In this document: piece after piece, positions 1-12,419 of the stretch
Layout of the letters: the number at the start of each line of letters is the position of its first letter
Position numbering within the stretch: the stretch's first letter is position 1
NCBI RefSeq assembly: GCF_000002235.5
Contig: NW_022145613.1
Location: 8,494,429 to 8,558,428, forward strand
Direction of reading: 5' to 3'
Length of the DNA: 64,000 bases
From: Strongylocentrotus purpuratus
Lineage: Eukaryota; Echinodermata; Echinoidea; Camarodonta; Strongylocentrotidae
Position numbers and translations under genes: made by a program
The notes under the pieces: generated by a model
The model's database searches: none
What the model was told of the DNA's origin: nothing
The model's input: the letters and a program-made list of their open reading frames with translations, nothing else

Positions 1-1000
1 AGACAGGACCAAGAAAATCATCTCACCTGATCTTATCAATTGCAATATTACCCACTTAAATGTATTGCATAATCTTGCATTTCGTCGTCTATTAAACAAT
101 ATACAGGTATCAGTTTTCCATTCAATAGAGGATATTCAATATTTCTTTTTCTCATGTGATTTTTGTCAGTGCCTATAAATAGGTCCCTATATTTTGTTCA
201 TGTTGCATAGAGATGTGCTATGCTTTGTCTACCTGTCTCTCCTTTGTGTCTATGTACGTCTTCAGAACGTTTATTGAGAAATAAAGTTGTTGAATGTGTA
301 ATGAAATACATTTTTAGTATATTTCGCTTCAATTGTGAGAATTATGTTAGTGTCGGGTTGTGTCTCTTTTTCGTCTTTAAGAGTCTGGATGTCAACCGAG
401 TTAAATGAATAGCATATAGTACTATCTCTACCTCCCTGCCAATCAATATTATCATTCCGTCTATCTCATCATCCTCTCTCCTCCTACAAATCTAAAGTCT
501 CTTCTGTAAATAATACATCACAAAAAGAAATAAAAATATTTCAAAGCCGTGCTGATGATGATCAATCCGTTACACTATCATAATATAACACATTGCCATT
601 GAGATAACAATAGTATAACCTTCAACCGACCTACTGAATGCCGGTCATGGGGGCTAAGTTCACAGTTGAAAATGGAATTAAAAATGGAGTCATGTCATCT
701 ATGTTTTAAAGCATGATCCGCGATCTCGCAGTAATTACCCACTTATCATAATCAGAAAAAATAGAATAAATAGTGAATCGAGGTGAGTGATACAGGTAGA
801 CAGGGATAATTTCATTTTTAATTCAACCTAATCAGGGTCGAGCGGTGACAAATCGTTCTGTTTTATTAAAGGTTGTATCGATGATGATAATTACTGATAA
901 TATAAAGGTTATGCGTACTTTTTTCACAAGTAACACTCTCCCCATGCAGTTTTGGGATAATTACTTCACATTAGTAACAGTATTATAGCTCCATACCATT
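1..1000. other. Unique AT-rich intergenic DNA
   Basis: No coding region, RNA gene or repeat could be supported. Short open frames show no recognisable domain and the sequence is AT-rich with scattered T and A runs. Confidence 0.6.
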
Positions 1001-1029
1001 CATGTTCTCTGAAGTCCTCTCACTAAGCT

Positions 1030-1790
1030 CGACAACACCCTGCATTACCAGCTTACACTCATCTACCCCCAACAAAAACCAAAAGGAAACAAAAAGAAAA
1101 CACTTCCCTTACACCATTACTGCTTCCTTACACTTCTCTCATACCCCTCTGCTCGTTATTAACGTCATATATTTTTCTCCTATTCAGTTTCATAGTCTTT
1201 ACCCCCTTTTATCTGACCCCTTCTCGCCCCAACCCCCTCTACCATCCTATCTCACTCCCTTCTTTCTTACCCCTTCCTTACTCACCCCCCCCCCCCCGCC
1301 CCCCAATCCCATTTCACGCTCTTCATCTTTAGCCCAATCTTCATTCCCACTTCACCATTCCGTTTAATATCATACGTTTTTATCCCTATCATCACTCCCC
1401 AGTGTGTATAAACCAAGTTCATCTTAACGCACTCTCTTCCCCTTCCTATGTCTCTGTCTCTGTCTCTATATGTCTCTCTCTTTACAACTTCTTAATTCTC
1501 CAATCTTCACCCAATTTTCCCATTAACATAATGACAATCTTATTCTATCATTTTTTTGTAACCGCTTCTTAGCCATTTATTCCTCATCAATTTCTCCCCA
1601 TTATATCCCACCCTGTCCCTCTCTATATCTTGTTCGATCCCTAGTCCTCACCTCTCCCCCTTATTAACCTCCCTCACTCCCAATCCCTCCCCCCTCCCCC
1701 CCCCCCACTCATCCTATCCCCATCCCCAAACTTATATTACCCCCTCCCCCTTATCACGTGTATCCACAATCCCCACCCTCCTTAGTATAC
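1030..1790. repeat. Pyrimidine-rich low-complexity tract with C runs
   Basis: The plus strand is almost purely C and T over long stretches, with homopolymer C runs near 1283-1300 and 1690-1707. The open frame across it, rich in Ser/Pro/Leu, reflects composition rather than a gene. Confidence 0.7.
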
Positions 1791-2155
1791 ATAACACCCA
1801 CTTACTTTCAAGTCGAATTGCACTCCCCAGCCAATACAATGTCAAATGTCCGTAAAGCACGATGTAATGGGCTGCTCATCTATTACGGGATAAAAAAAAA
1901 AGTGTTAGTTATCGGATCTTTGCTTGTTTCGCAAGCGTGTCACTCCCCGCGTTAGAATCGAGACCGATTTGTGATTGATGACGTCATCCAATCACACGGA
2001 CACGAAACAGTGTAGGCTGGACGATTTAACGCGGCGGGCTGGCCGATGAAACAGAGGTCACTGTGAGAACTAGATCTCAATTTCACTCTTGTAAGATCGA
2101 GTAAGGTCGAGGAAACTCTTTAAATTATTTTGCAGCAGTGGGCTGTCACAAAGTA
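1791..2155. other. Unique DNA, nothing recognised
   Basis: Mixed-composition sequence with a few CpG-containing words. No domain, splice-bounded exon or repeat was seen. Confidence 0.5.
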
Positions 2156-2156
2156 G

Positions 2157-2285
2157 ACAGTCGAAGCAGTCGTAGTAGAAATAGTGGAAGTAGTAGTAGC
2201 AGTAGTAGTAGTAGTAGCAGTAGTAGTAGCAGTAGGAGTTATTGTTGCAGGAATATAATTAGTAGTAGTAGTAGTAATTATTAAC

Positions 2286-2332
<47 letters not shown>

Positions 2333-2432
2333 CAGTAGTAGTAGTAGTAGCAGTAGTAGTAGCAGTAGGAGTTATTGTTGCAGGAATATAATTAGTAGTA
2401 GTAGTAGTAGTAATTATTAACAGAATTATTAA

Positions 2433-2482
<50 letters not shown>
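2157..2482 (+). repeat. Compound (TAG)n repeat with higher-order unit
   Basis: Long (TAG)n runs are interrupted by a ~72-75 bp complex unit that contains a GGAGTTATTGTTGCAGG word and ends in TAATTATTAACAGAA. The unit occurs at about 2218-2289 and again at 2351-2425. This shows segmental duplication inside the microsatellite, not simple slippage alone. Confidence 0.85.
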
Positions 2483-2493
2483 TACTCTCTCTC

Positions 2494-2524
<31 letters not shown>

Positions 2525-2734
2525 TTCTTTCTCTCTCTCTCTCTTTATCTCTTCATTGAACGTTAATCTTTCCCCGTTCTCTTGGCTCCTGCTAAGTTCA
2601 CATCAACTTTAGATAGCAAAGTAAGTAGACACTGTATACGTGTGCGTGGAGAAATATTTTAAGCAAAGGCCGATTTGAACGAACCAGCAATGTGTTGAAT
2701 ATTATTTATCCTCATCTTGTATCTTATACCTCTC

Positions 2735-2782
<48 letters not shown>

Positions 2783-2810
2783 TCCTTCCCCTTCGCTCTT
2801 CCCCTCCCCT

Positions 2811-2874
<64 letters not shown>

Positions 2875-3128
2875 CAACCTTCTTTACCTTTATTTTTCTC
2901 GTCCTATCCCATGAACGGTCATTTCATTCCCTTCAATCCGTTCTATAATTAGTTTTGTTAATTAAATCAACAGATAACTCAACAGCCTGAAACTGCTCAA
3001 GTGCTACAAAAAAACAAATATGGTATAACGGTAGTAAGTAGAAATTGCGATAGTATTTGAGCTGCTATCGCCCTTCCGTTGCCGTTTCTTCACTCTTCTT
3101 GTTAGTTTGTTCTACCCTATCAGCCATA

Positions 3129-3162
<34 letters not shown>
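2483..3162 (+). repeat. (CT)n microsatellites with unique spacers
   Basis: CT dinucleotide runs lie at about 2483-2552, 2730-2873 and 3131-3162, separated by short unique AT-rich spacers. Ser/Leu open frames here are repeat translations. Confidence 0.85.
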
Positions 3163-3165
<3 letters not shown>

Positions 3166-4610
3166 GCCTCCCCCTTTTTCCTCACCTAGAGCATTTCCGG
3201 TTCAGGATACTCCGGTGAACTTGTGAAACTCATGACACAATCAACAAGTGGAAATAAAAGTCCTCAAAAAGATGGAAAAGTCTTTGAATTGCTTATTAGG
3301 ATAGATTATACGTACTTAGCTAGGGTAACAAAAATTCATGTCACTAGTAGCCACGGGATTGCAATCTTTAGATTATCTCCATAACTGTTTTTCAAGGAAT
3401 TTCGAAAGCCTAGGGATCATCAAATCTTGATCATAAATGATTTGCATTTGTGATATCCTGCACATCGTAACATCCTTAAGCTGTAATACAAAGGAAGACT
3501 TGTCATGCGATTGATAACTGCGTGAATGAGCTTATACCATGCTTATTTCTTAACGAGCCAAACCATCAGATTTGATGTATTATATTATAAGATTCTATAT
3601 ACGTAATTCAGGATATTTCTTTGGTTAATCATTATCACACTACGGCATATTTCTACTCTCTTCTTTTTTCTCGAAATTATGGAATACCTTGAAAATGCAA
3701 ACAATATTCATGCTTTCGCATTAAGCAGCTTATCTATCAACGCGTTGGGGCACCACGATCACTAGCCACACAAAAAGCAGCGCATATAATAACAACTGGT
3801 GATACACTTATCTATCCGAAAACTACGCAACATAACTATATCCCATTACACTTTGATTGTAGTTTGTAATGGAAGTCCATATTGACCTGATTTGTACCTG
3901 TTTCGAGTGATTTTGCAACTTCCTCCAGGAAAACTACAAGTAGCCAACCCCTCCCTCCCAATTCTCCCAAATAAAAAGGATACACCGGCGCGCGTCTAGT
4001 ATGAGAGAAACTGCCGAAGGCAACCATTTTATAGTTTTCTAGGTTCCTGGCGATTCAGTCATACTAGCCGACATGGTATCCTTCGATTGCCCCCGATTCA
4101 CGGGGAAAGAATCACTTCGCTCCCATTGCAGCCATCCCTCGCGGCATCCATTTCAAATCCATCACCTATTATTTAATCTCAATAAGTTGAGCTGGTCACC
4201 ATGCCTAAGCATCCGCAAGATTTCAAAACAAGCTCAACAACGTATCAAGATGACAATACTTTAAAGCGACTCGGAAAATAGTGATACTTTATTGTACAAT
4301 GAAACGATGCCCTAATTTTAATATTGTACTATGAAATAGTACAATACCTACCTCTCTGATTTCCCTATTAACCTGATCTATTCAGAATGGCCAAACTAGT
4401 TCGATCCAAACTCATGTTTTCATGGTTTTGTTACTTGAAAACATGTAAGGTGAATCCTTTCCTTTGATTAGAAGGGGTCAAAAGAAATCCACTATAATAC
4501 TCGACAACATGATTCACCTCAGACAAAGACACACCCCAGGCGATTTCCAACCCGGATAATTTCTACCTGCTCCGGACAATAATCACCGGGGGAACTAATA
4601 GCCTTTCGTT
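3163..4610. other. Unique intergenic DNA
   Basis: No domain, exon or repeat recognised. Base composition is ordinary and AT-rich. Confidence 0.55.
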
Positions 4611-4790
4611 TATTTGATACATTGTGGTATTATATTCATGAAGGCTCTTGACTCTCATACGAGAGGTCATGGGTTCGATCCTTGCCCAGTGCTTACATTC
4701 TCTGACAAGGTGATTTACCCACTTTGACTCTCTCGACCCAGGTTCATCAAATGGGTAGCTGACAATTGATCCTGAATTATAGTAATGATG
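4611..4790 (+). mobile_element. tRNA-derived SINE-like fragment
   Basis: The plus strand contains a good RNA polymerase III B box (GGGTTCGATCC, 4671-4681) about 30-50 bp after an A-box-like stretch. A SINE-body-like tail reading ..CATCAAATGGGTAGCTG follows. It does not fold as a complete tRNA, so a tRNA-derived SINE is preferred. The ends are approximate. Confidence 0.5.
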
Positions 4791-4814
4791 TTACTTATTA
4801 AATGAATAATAACG

Positions 4815-5012
4815 GTGATTATTATTATTAATATTATTATCATTATTATCATTACAATCATTATTATTCATTTTTATTATTGATATTGATGACAATTATT
4901 ATTAGTAGAATTGGTAGTAGTAAAGTAATAGTATAGTAGTAGTAGAAGTAGTATAGTAGTAGTAGTAGTAGTAGTAGTAGCAATAGTATAATCATTATTA
5001 TCGTTACTATGA
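4815..5012 (+). repeat. (ATT)n and (TAG)n simple repeats
   Basis: Runs of ATT/ATC trinucleotides pass into TAG trinucleotides (4914-4985). This sits between two SINE-like pieces and may have grown from a SINE tail. Confidence 0.8.
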
Positions 5013-5019
5013 TAATGAT

Positions 5020-5290
5020 ATTGCATATCTAATAGCGCATCCTATCCAAGGCGATATAGGATATACCCCGTCTCTAGCAACAGGACTCCAATTACAGTGC
5101 TCACAGCATTCTAATTCTAACTAATACCTGTATTCATTTAACACCTGGGTGAAGAGTGGCAAATGTAAATCAATGTCTTTTAAAAGAATATTACCACGCC
5201 AGGGCTCAAACTCACAACCTTCCCATGTTCAGTCAATTGTGTAAACCACTCGACTGCGACACCTCTATAACCATGTGAATGTAATCACGT
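5020..5290 (-). mobile_element. tRNA-derived SINE-like fragment, reverse orientation
   Basis: On the minus strand an A-box-like GTCGAGTGGTTT (near 5245-5259) is followed by a B-box-like GAGTTTGAGCCC (complement of 5202-5213). A body then runs through the complement of CACCTGGGTGAAGAGTGG. The arrangement is typical of tRNA-derived SINEs. It faces the element at 4611-4790. Confidence 0.5.
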
Positions 5291-6690
5291 CGGGTTAGGT
5301 GTCCACGAGTATAATAGTCCAAGTAAGCGATCGTCCGAGGAAAACTGTCTTAGAACTCTTCGGAGTGATCATAAGATTATCATGAAACAAAATATTTTAT
5401 GAACTCATCAAGATACGCAATATATTGTCTATGAATTCTCTGAAATGAGTTTTGTGTATTGAGATTAATTAAAATCTAGTTAGAGGTTTAAGTGACCAAG
5501 CAAAAACTGATTACGAGGACGAGGAAACAAGAAAGAACGCGAACCTGGTAAAGCTATTTGAATTTTTCCATCTTCTTCAAAGTGCCCTTACCCGGCCTTC
5601 TAATATTCATTGAGATTGAATCTCAATTGTTTTAGCGTATTTAGGCAGTGAGCTGCCGGGAATTATTTATGGATTTGGAAACTGTCTTCATCATCAAAAG
5701 CATCTCCGTGACTATAGTTGTCGCGATGAAAGAGTGAAAAGACAGTGTGTTTAAAATCATCTACACAAATCGCCACAAGCGTTTTCTTTTTAAAGATCTT
5801 GAAGATGGCAGGCTAAGTATAGACACGGAAACTCTTGGGGATTGTTTCGAAGCAGTACCTTCAAACACTTTCAAGGTTGGAAAAATAATTTTTTCCATCG
5901 CATTTATCCATGGGCATTAATAGTTGGAAAAGTTGGACGACTGCCTGGATTTCGTGTAATCATTGTGTATGGAAAAATATCATAGTAAAAATTATAATAT
6001 GAGACGTCTGATGACCACATAAAGGCACCAATATAAAGAATATAAAAGAAATATTGTATATGCCTTGCTAAAACCTCTAAATAAACACTTTTTTCTTTAT
6101 ATTACTGATAGATGATACGAAAACATAAAGAATGGTATATTCTTTACAATCAAAATGTGAAAAACATTTAAACTGAGAATAGAGTACATTATACAGCCAT
6201 CCAAAATATTAAACGAGAAAACAAATAATGGATGAATATCATTGAAGACAGAAGGAAAAGAAACAGGCAACGTGAATAGCACTATCTATACGTTAAATAA
6301 AGGAATATATGCATTCCTTTGACAATAAGTATAAAGCGAACACAAATACTTCGATGTATCTTTCTTTTTAAATCAGAAGATAGTGCTTTCACCATTCTTT
6401 TTCAGATGGCATTCCCATAATGGATTAAAAACAGCTGATCAGTTATTATATGCTGCTGAACTAATCAGGTGGCGGTTTGGGAAAACACAAGAGACACCAG
6501 CGAAAACGACATGGAATTACGCAATATGGATTTGGCGTGAAAGTGACCTTGCGTCTCGGTACATTATCTGAAGACAAGTATAACAAACTGTGCCGTCTTT
6601 ACCAGATGTGTTGGGCTGAATAATGTATCTCCGTAATAATTACGTGGTAATGATTTGGTTACCGACCAACACCATTCATGGCCTCGCAGC
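5291..6690. other. Unique intergenic DNA
   Basis: AT-rich unique sequence. A short open stretch from 6383 follows a TTTTTCAG acceptor-like word, but no domain or donor makes it an exon. Confidence 0.5.
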
Positions 6691-6694
6691 CCAT

Positions 6695-6881
6695 CGGGTG
6701 TGATCGGGAGAGAGGGAGAGAAATGGAGAGACCGGGAGGAAGAGAATGGGAGAGATAGAGAGGGGGAGAGAGAGGGGGTAGAGAGAGAGAGAGAGAGAGA
6801 GAGTGAAAGATAGGAAGAGGGAGAGAGACATTAATGTAGCTTTGCCAGTGTGTGGACAATGTTACCACGCCCATCACATTT

Positions 6882-6915
<34 letters not shown>

Positions 6916-7091
6916 GCCCCTTTCTCTCATCCCTTTGCTTTATCTTTTACATTCTTCTTTTTCGTCATTTTGTTCGACAAATCCATTTACAAATTTAACC
7001 AAAGACCTTTACAAGAGTTGAAAGTACTGTGATTACAAAATCTGTTAATCTGTTGATCCTTTCTTCTCTTCCCTATCCCCTTTCTTCTTCT

Positions 7092-7133
<42 letters not shown>

Positions 7134-7145
7134 TCTCTCTCCCTC
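6695..7145. repeat. (GA)n followed by (CT)n, mirrored microsatellites
   Basis: A purine tract at about 6697-6830 (GA runs near 6780-6803) is followed ~60 bp later by a CT tract at 6884-6912 on the same strand, with another CT tract at 7098-7150. Because GA and CT on one strand are complementary, the first pair can form a hairpin. Confidence 0.85.
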
Positions 7146-8489
7146 TCGTTGCTCCTCCCCTGACAGTGCTTCACCGCCTTCGTACTAGCATGGGCCTTCT
7201 TAGTAGGTCCATGGTATTAGTATCTTTATCTCTATTTTCATCATCAATCAGTTGCTTTCTTCTTTTTTCCTTGAGCAAAACTTTTCAACAAGAGAGTCAG
7301 AAAAAATAACAACACGTCCTACCACCAAACTTTAGCGATTTGTTTTTGTTTTCTTCTCGGTTCTGAAATATCATACTGATATGTAATTTGATTTGTGTGT
7401 TTTGCAGAAGAAAATTTATTTTTTTTTTCAACTCTATATCTAACTGAATCCATCTCGCCACTGTAGCCGCTGCAAATCCGCCATATTGAGTTTTTGGAAT
7501 AATATTGATAAGGAAATGAGCGGTTGGGTATAAACTGCCAAAATATCGCGGTTAGGTAACATCCATAATACCACCGCCCTATGTCAAACAGGTCAGTGGA
7601 TTAGATGTACTAAATTATTTACAGTAAACATAATATTTTCCAGGATGATCATAGTAACCTACATACACCAAGGTCATAAAGTCAACGGCAAGCACATTGT
7701 ATAAGTAAGCCAATATGATGGCCTGTAGGTCTAAGCCTCGGAATCGGACTCAATGTCAAGGATGAACCCATATATCGTCCTTTCGAGAATGAAGGACGTT
7801 AACTCATTTGCTTTAACACAGACTAAATGCCTTTTTAGCTCTGATGATAATTATCCTCTACTAACGAGGCATCATTCCTTCAATCGTATCAAAGAAGAGT
7901 TTATAAAACGCGATCCGTGCATGTGACAAGGTCAAAGGAATTGACGCTAGGGCCTACGGTTAAAACATTCAAATGACAACCTCTCATTGGCCCTATCGAT
8001 GTCATAATTGCTGGACTATCGGGTGGCGTGAATTTATAAAGACAAGTCCAACTCAATCAATTCTTTTCTTGAATAAATAATTCAGTTCGGGATGTAATTC
8101 ATCACGAGTCGTTGCCAGTTAAGGGCCTACTTGAAGAGCTTCTCATTACGAAATGGGAGACGCGATGCGGATAGGCAGTGCACCACTCCAAATATGCTGC
8201 GACTGTCTTGTGAGAGCCAGGATACAGTTGTTAAGATGTTCATGTATTATTTACAATGTCTGTGGTAAAGTAACTTTAGACCAGAGGTAGTACTGATCTT
8301 CTGTCGGTCTCCTCTCATTCCTCCTCTTTCTTTCTCTAACGAATTCTCTGTGATTCTTCTCTTTCCTATAGATGTATCTCTCGCATAGCTACTGTCTGCT
8401 TCTGTGTGTGTGTCTTTCGATATGCATAATAATTCCACATTGTTTTATGGCTGGGTTTTCTATCATATATCTATTCACTTGGCAACACT
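7146..8489. other. Unique intergenic DNA
   Basis: No coding or RNA feature could be supported. Composition is mixed, with no long repeat. Confidence 0.5.
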
Positions 8490-8615
8490 TTACTCGTTTG
8501 GTAACATTTAGCTCTTATTATTCGTACCAACATGACATGTCTTTTATGTACATTTTGTTATCTGTTTTATTTTTGCATGTGAAATGTGAAATCAATAAAC
8601 TCAAACTCAAACTCA
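8490..8615 (+). mobile_element. 3-prime tail of a non-LTR retrotransposon (LINE)
   Basis: A T-rich segment runs into ..GAAATCAATAAACTCAAAC with the hexamer CTCAAA repeated three times (8600-8613). Short tandem repeats after an AATAAA-type signal are the usual 3-prime ends of CR1/L2-like LINEs. No open reading frame remains. Confidence 0.5.
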
Positions 8616-8830
8616 AACACTTTTTCTTCTTTTTTCATTTTCTTTGTTGGTTTTTTATTTTTATTTCCGTCATCTAAAAAGAATATACATTTAAAAGAAA
8701 ATAACAAAATGTATAAACTTATACATAGTATTCTGTTTACATAAGCAAAACAAAATCACATTGCATTTAATGCATAGGGACCAGAACGAAAAGAAGATGG
8801 AAAACAAACCGAGACAAAACAATAAATATA

Positions 8831-9763
8831 CACTGTTGCTCATAACGGTGGAATATTTTTTTTTATCCCAATTTATGGAATTATTTAAAAAATAATTTAA
8901 AAATACTAGATCTAGATAATAGTATGCAGTCTCAGATTTTATTGAAAAATAATTTGCCAATATGTGTTTTGCGTGACTGCTAAAGCATTTATATTATGCT
9001 ACTATGTTTATCAACTAGGGGACCTATGCCCTTAAGTCATAAAGGACAGTAATGAGGATTAATGCCTCACAAAAGGGCTCTGATATAGCACATCGACACG
9101 GTGTTGATCCTGGGGCCTCACAGTTACGAGGCCATTGCTTTGTCACTGAACCGTGACTGTACGCAGCGGGGGCTATGGTAGGGGGCAGTTTCCATAAATT
9201 TAAAAAAAAACAGAAAATGCAATAAATTTTCAATAATTTATTGCATTCTACCCCGGTCCCCAACATAACAAAATCCTCTGGACGGCCATGCATTATGGCT
9301 CAAGGCATGGGCACACAGAAGATTTTTTTTATTTTGGGGACCGGGGTAGAATGCAATAAATTATTGAAAATTTATTGCATTTTCTGGGGTTTTTTTAATT
9401 TATGGAAACTGCCCCCTACCATAGCCCCCGCTGCGTACAGTCATGGTTCAGTGACAAAGCAATGGCCTCGTAACTGTGAGGCCCCAGGATCAACACCGTG
9501 TCGATGTGCTATATTAGTGCCCTTTTGTGAGGCATTAATCCTCATTACTGTTATTAACTTAAGGGCATAGGTCCCCTAGTTAATAAACATAGTACCATAA
9601 TATACATGCTTTAGCAGTCACGCAAAACACATATTGGCAAATTATTATTCAATAAAATCTGAGACTGTATACTATTATCTAGATCTAGTATTTTTAAATT
9701 ATTTTTAAAATAATTCCATGAATTGGGATAAAAAAAAATATTCCACCGTTATGAGCAACATTG
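8831..9763. mobile_element. Palindromic 933-bp Tc1/mariner-like non-autonomous element, copy 1
   Basis: The whole element is a giant inverted repeat: arms of about 450 bp face each other around a short loop near 9285-9310. It begins CACTGTTGCTCATAACGGTG and ends with the near-complement, flanked by TA on both sides (8829-8830, 9764-9765). A TA target site and CACTG ends suit a Tc1/mariner-type non-autonomous element. Open frames on both strands here mirror each other across the arms and are not genes. A second copy of exactly the same length lies at 16216-17148. Confidence 0.88.
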
Positions 9764-10540
9764 TATATATATTAATATTTGCCTCCTATGATAGATGTAT
9801 ATGTAAAACTTCTTGGCTCTACTTCGGGTGCGTTTTTTCTTCTTCACTTTTTAAAAACGTTTTACTATTGATTCATTTAATGCTCCGCCGTTTTTATCTT
9901 CAAATTAATCTTCCTTTTCCTTACTTCACATACCTCTCTTTTGCCTTTCAATTCATTTGGCGTAATGCAATGATCAAATACATAATGATAACTTGCATTT
10001 ACTGTCCTTTTATAGGACGAAAGGAACAAAGACAGGGCGGCAGTGTCTTAGACAATTTTTGCAAAAACTACAAGAATTTCCTTTCTATTGTCTTGCATGC
10101 CTGCATAAATATCATATTCAGCCATTTTAATATGATTTTACAACTCATTCAATATAAAGCCTCGCATTATAGCAGAGAATTATACTTTTATTTAACCCTT
10201 AGTTTTTGAGTGTTTGACTTCGGATTTTGTTCATCTTTACGTTTAACTTTGAAAAGTGCAAGACGAAAAGCTAGTCCATATTTATTTTAGCTAAACTCTA
10301 TATTCTGACACTGATACAACTAATATTAATCGGGTTTGCTGGATACGCTCAAATGAAAAAATGCAGTATTTAAGTGAGTTCTCCCTAAGCGGTTTTTCGC
10401 CCAATTTAAAGACCGTTCAGACATGACGAGGTAAAGACCGCGGCTCTTCGATCTTTTTATTTGCGTAATGGGTTTTAATTCCATCACAGTTCATTACGAA
10501 TATCAATTCATAAGAATAATACTGATGGTGTCTGTTATAA
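9764..10540. other. AT-rich unique DNA
   Basis: A 163-codon frame starting in the element end (9718-10209) has hydrophobic AT-driven composition and no domain, so I do not call it a gene. The short gap 8616-8830 upstream of the palindrome is likewise featureless. Confidence 0.5.
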
Positions 10541-10603
10541 ATATGATAATAATGATAACAATAATAATAATGACAATGATGATGATGATGATGATGATGA
10601 TAA
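10541..10603 (+). repeat. (ATA/ATG)n trinucleotide repeat
   Basis: ATA/ACA triplets pass into a run of GAT triplets at about 10573-10601. Confidence 0.8.
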
Positions 10604-11629
10604 ATTACGTTAAATTTTGCAAAAATGTTGTAGAAAATACAATGTTATAAGTTTTTCAACAAAGTTTGAGAAATGTTCCAAAGATTTTTTACGAACTCTG
10701 CAAAATAAATTGCCCACATTTTGTGTAAATTTTGTAAATCTTCGACGGACATTGGTACAAATTTGTGAATGTAAAGCAGTTTAAGGACAAAACTTAGATT
10801 CTGTCGAACAGAAATCCACTAACCCCTTTCCATCTCCGTTCCTTCGCCGCGGACATACGAACGCATGAAGTGACGACTTAGAGACGATCTCCCGTCCAAT
10901 TAACTCACCGTGATGCGATCACAGAGAATGAGCATCAACTTTCATGACCAAGTCAACGACAACGTCGAAATCACAATCTCGATGGTCATTCACACCCGAG
11001 CTCAATCGCCCGACCCCTCTCCCTCTCGGCTCCTGGCGGTTTTCCGACCACATTTTTGACGATTCGTTTCAAAATGTCCCCAACCGTGGGCCCTACATCT
11101 CTCTCGAAAAGCATCTCAATTGTTCTTAGGTTTAGCATCAGGTTGCATCTGTTTTCCCCAACGCTCCATAATTTGAATCGTTCGTAATATGACTACAGAG
11201 GAAGGGGTCTAAGTTTTCCTTCCTGCTTTTGATGTTATCTTAAATCTCATTTATAAAACGATCACGCTACCACATCGATATGGCAGTGCCGGAAGTTGTT
11301 AAACAACTTCCTGTTTACTAGATACGCTCCGTGAATATTGAACACTCTCAGCAGAATCCAATGTTTAAAATAAATTCTGTTTTGCCATTTCTATATGCAT
11401 TTTTCTTATTTTTAAAATGCTATCCTCTACGTCTTGCGTTTTATTTCATTCCTCCAACACATTCCCCAATATTTTCCACCATGTTTTGTATTTGCATTCC
11501 ACTTACATTCTCCAATACTGTTTTCAAGGTATTAATTATTTTAATGATTTTATTCTTTAATTGCATGATTTATCCTCCCTTTTTTTCAAAATTCTATTTA
11601 CAATCTTTTATTCGGACAATATTTTACTG

Positions 11630-11631
<2 letters not shown>
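10604..11631. other. Unique intergenic DNA
   Basis: The part at 10840-11110 is richer in CpG and more balanced in composition than its surroundings and could be conserved noncoding sequence, but nothing identifies a function. The hydrophobic frame at 11331-11630 is AT-driven. Confidence 0.45.
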
Positions 11632-11662
<31 letters not shown>

Positions 11663-11695
11663 CCTCCCTCTCTCCCTCCCTCTCTCCCTCCACCT
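11632..11695 (+). repeat. (CT)n microsatellite
   Basis: Perfect then imperfect CT/CCCT repeats lie just outside the left arm of the foldback at 11715. Confidence 0.85.
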
Positions 11696-11714
11696 CTTCT
11701 CCTTTTCTCCATTT

Positions 11715-11970
11715 GAATGGTAATTTTAACAAGGATGCATTCCTATCTTGGGGATAAGGAGGATATAGTCTAGAACCTACACTAAATCTAGTTTACAATA
11801 AAAAGCCTGAAATTAATACTCTAAGATGTTATTAAACAACATTTACATGTCTTCAATCTTACTTCATCATTCTACTTACTTAAAGAAATATTTCACGACT
11901 TCTTAATTTGTCTCCTCCTCATTCTATCTACCCCACTCCTCCTCTCCTCCTCTCCAACTCCACCTTCTGC

Positions 11971-12002
<32 letters not shown>

Positions 12003-12120
12003 ATCTCGTTGTATTAATTTCAGGCTTTTTATTGTTAACGAGATTTAGTACAGGTTCAAGATAATTTCATCCTTATCCCCAGGATAGAAATGCATCTTAT
12101 TCAGAATTTCCATCTAAACA
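11715..12120. mobile_element. Foldback element with ~105-bp inverted arms
   Basis: The left arm (about 11715-11820, containing TTGGGGATAAGGA and AAAAAGCCTGAAATTAATAC) is matched in reverse complement by the right arm (about 12011-12117) at roughly 80% by eye. The ~190-bp centre contains a second (CT)n run. Long terminal inverted repeats without coding sequence suggest a MITE or foldback transposon. Target-site duplication was not resolved. Confidence 0.7.
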
Positions 12121-12419
12121 TTATTCTCCCTTTAAGATCGAAGACATTCGAGTCAACGTGACACAATTCAGATCGTTATCACAGAGATACATGTACCTAT
12201 ATCATTTGGTAAGAGCCAAAATGACGTTAGCTCATATCCTTGACGCATCGTTAGCACCCTTTTGGCTCTCCATTGTCGATTATCGTCGCCGTATATTTTT
12301 CGCCCCTGCGGCCAACTTCTACGCAACGCGAAAAAAGGATGCTGAAAAGCAGTGCCCTGTACCCCCACCACCATCACTATAACGTTCTCTGACATGGCAG
12401 TTCTCTGCAGCCAGTGCCC

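Noticed and set aside
9024-9570. Two similar frames (89 and 109 codons) on opposite strands
   Set aside because: They encode the same peptide because the two arms of the palindromic element are complementary; likewise 16553-16874.
9718-10209. 163-codon hydrophobic frame
   Set aside because: Starts in the transposon terminus, AT-driven composition, no recognised domain, no splice context.
11331-11630. 99-codon hydrophobic frame
   Set aside because: Phe/Ile/Leu-rich from T-rich DNA; no domain.
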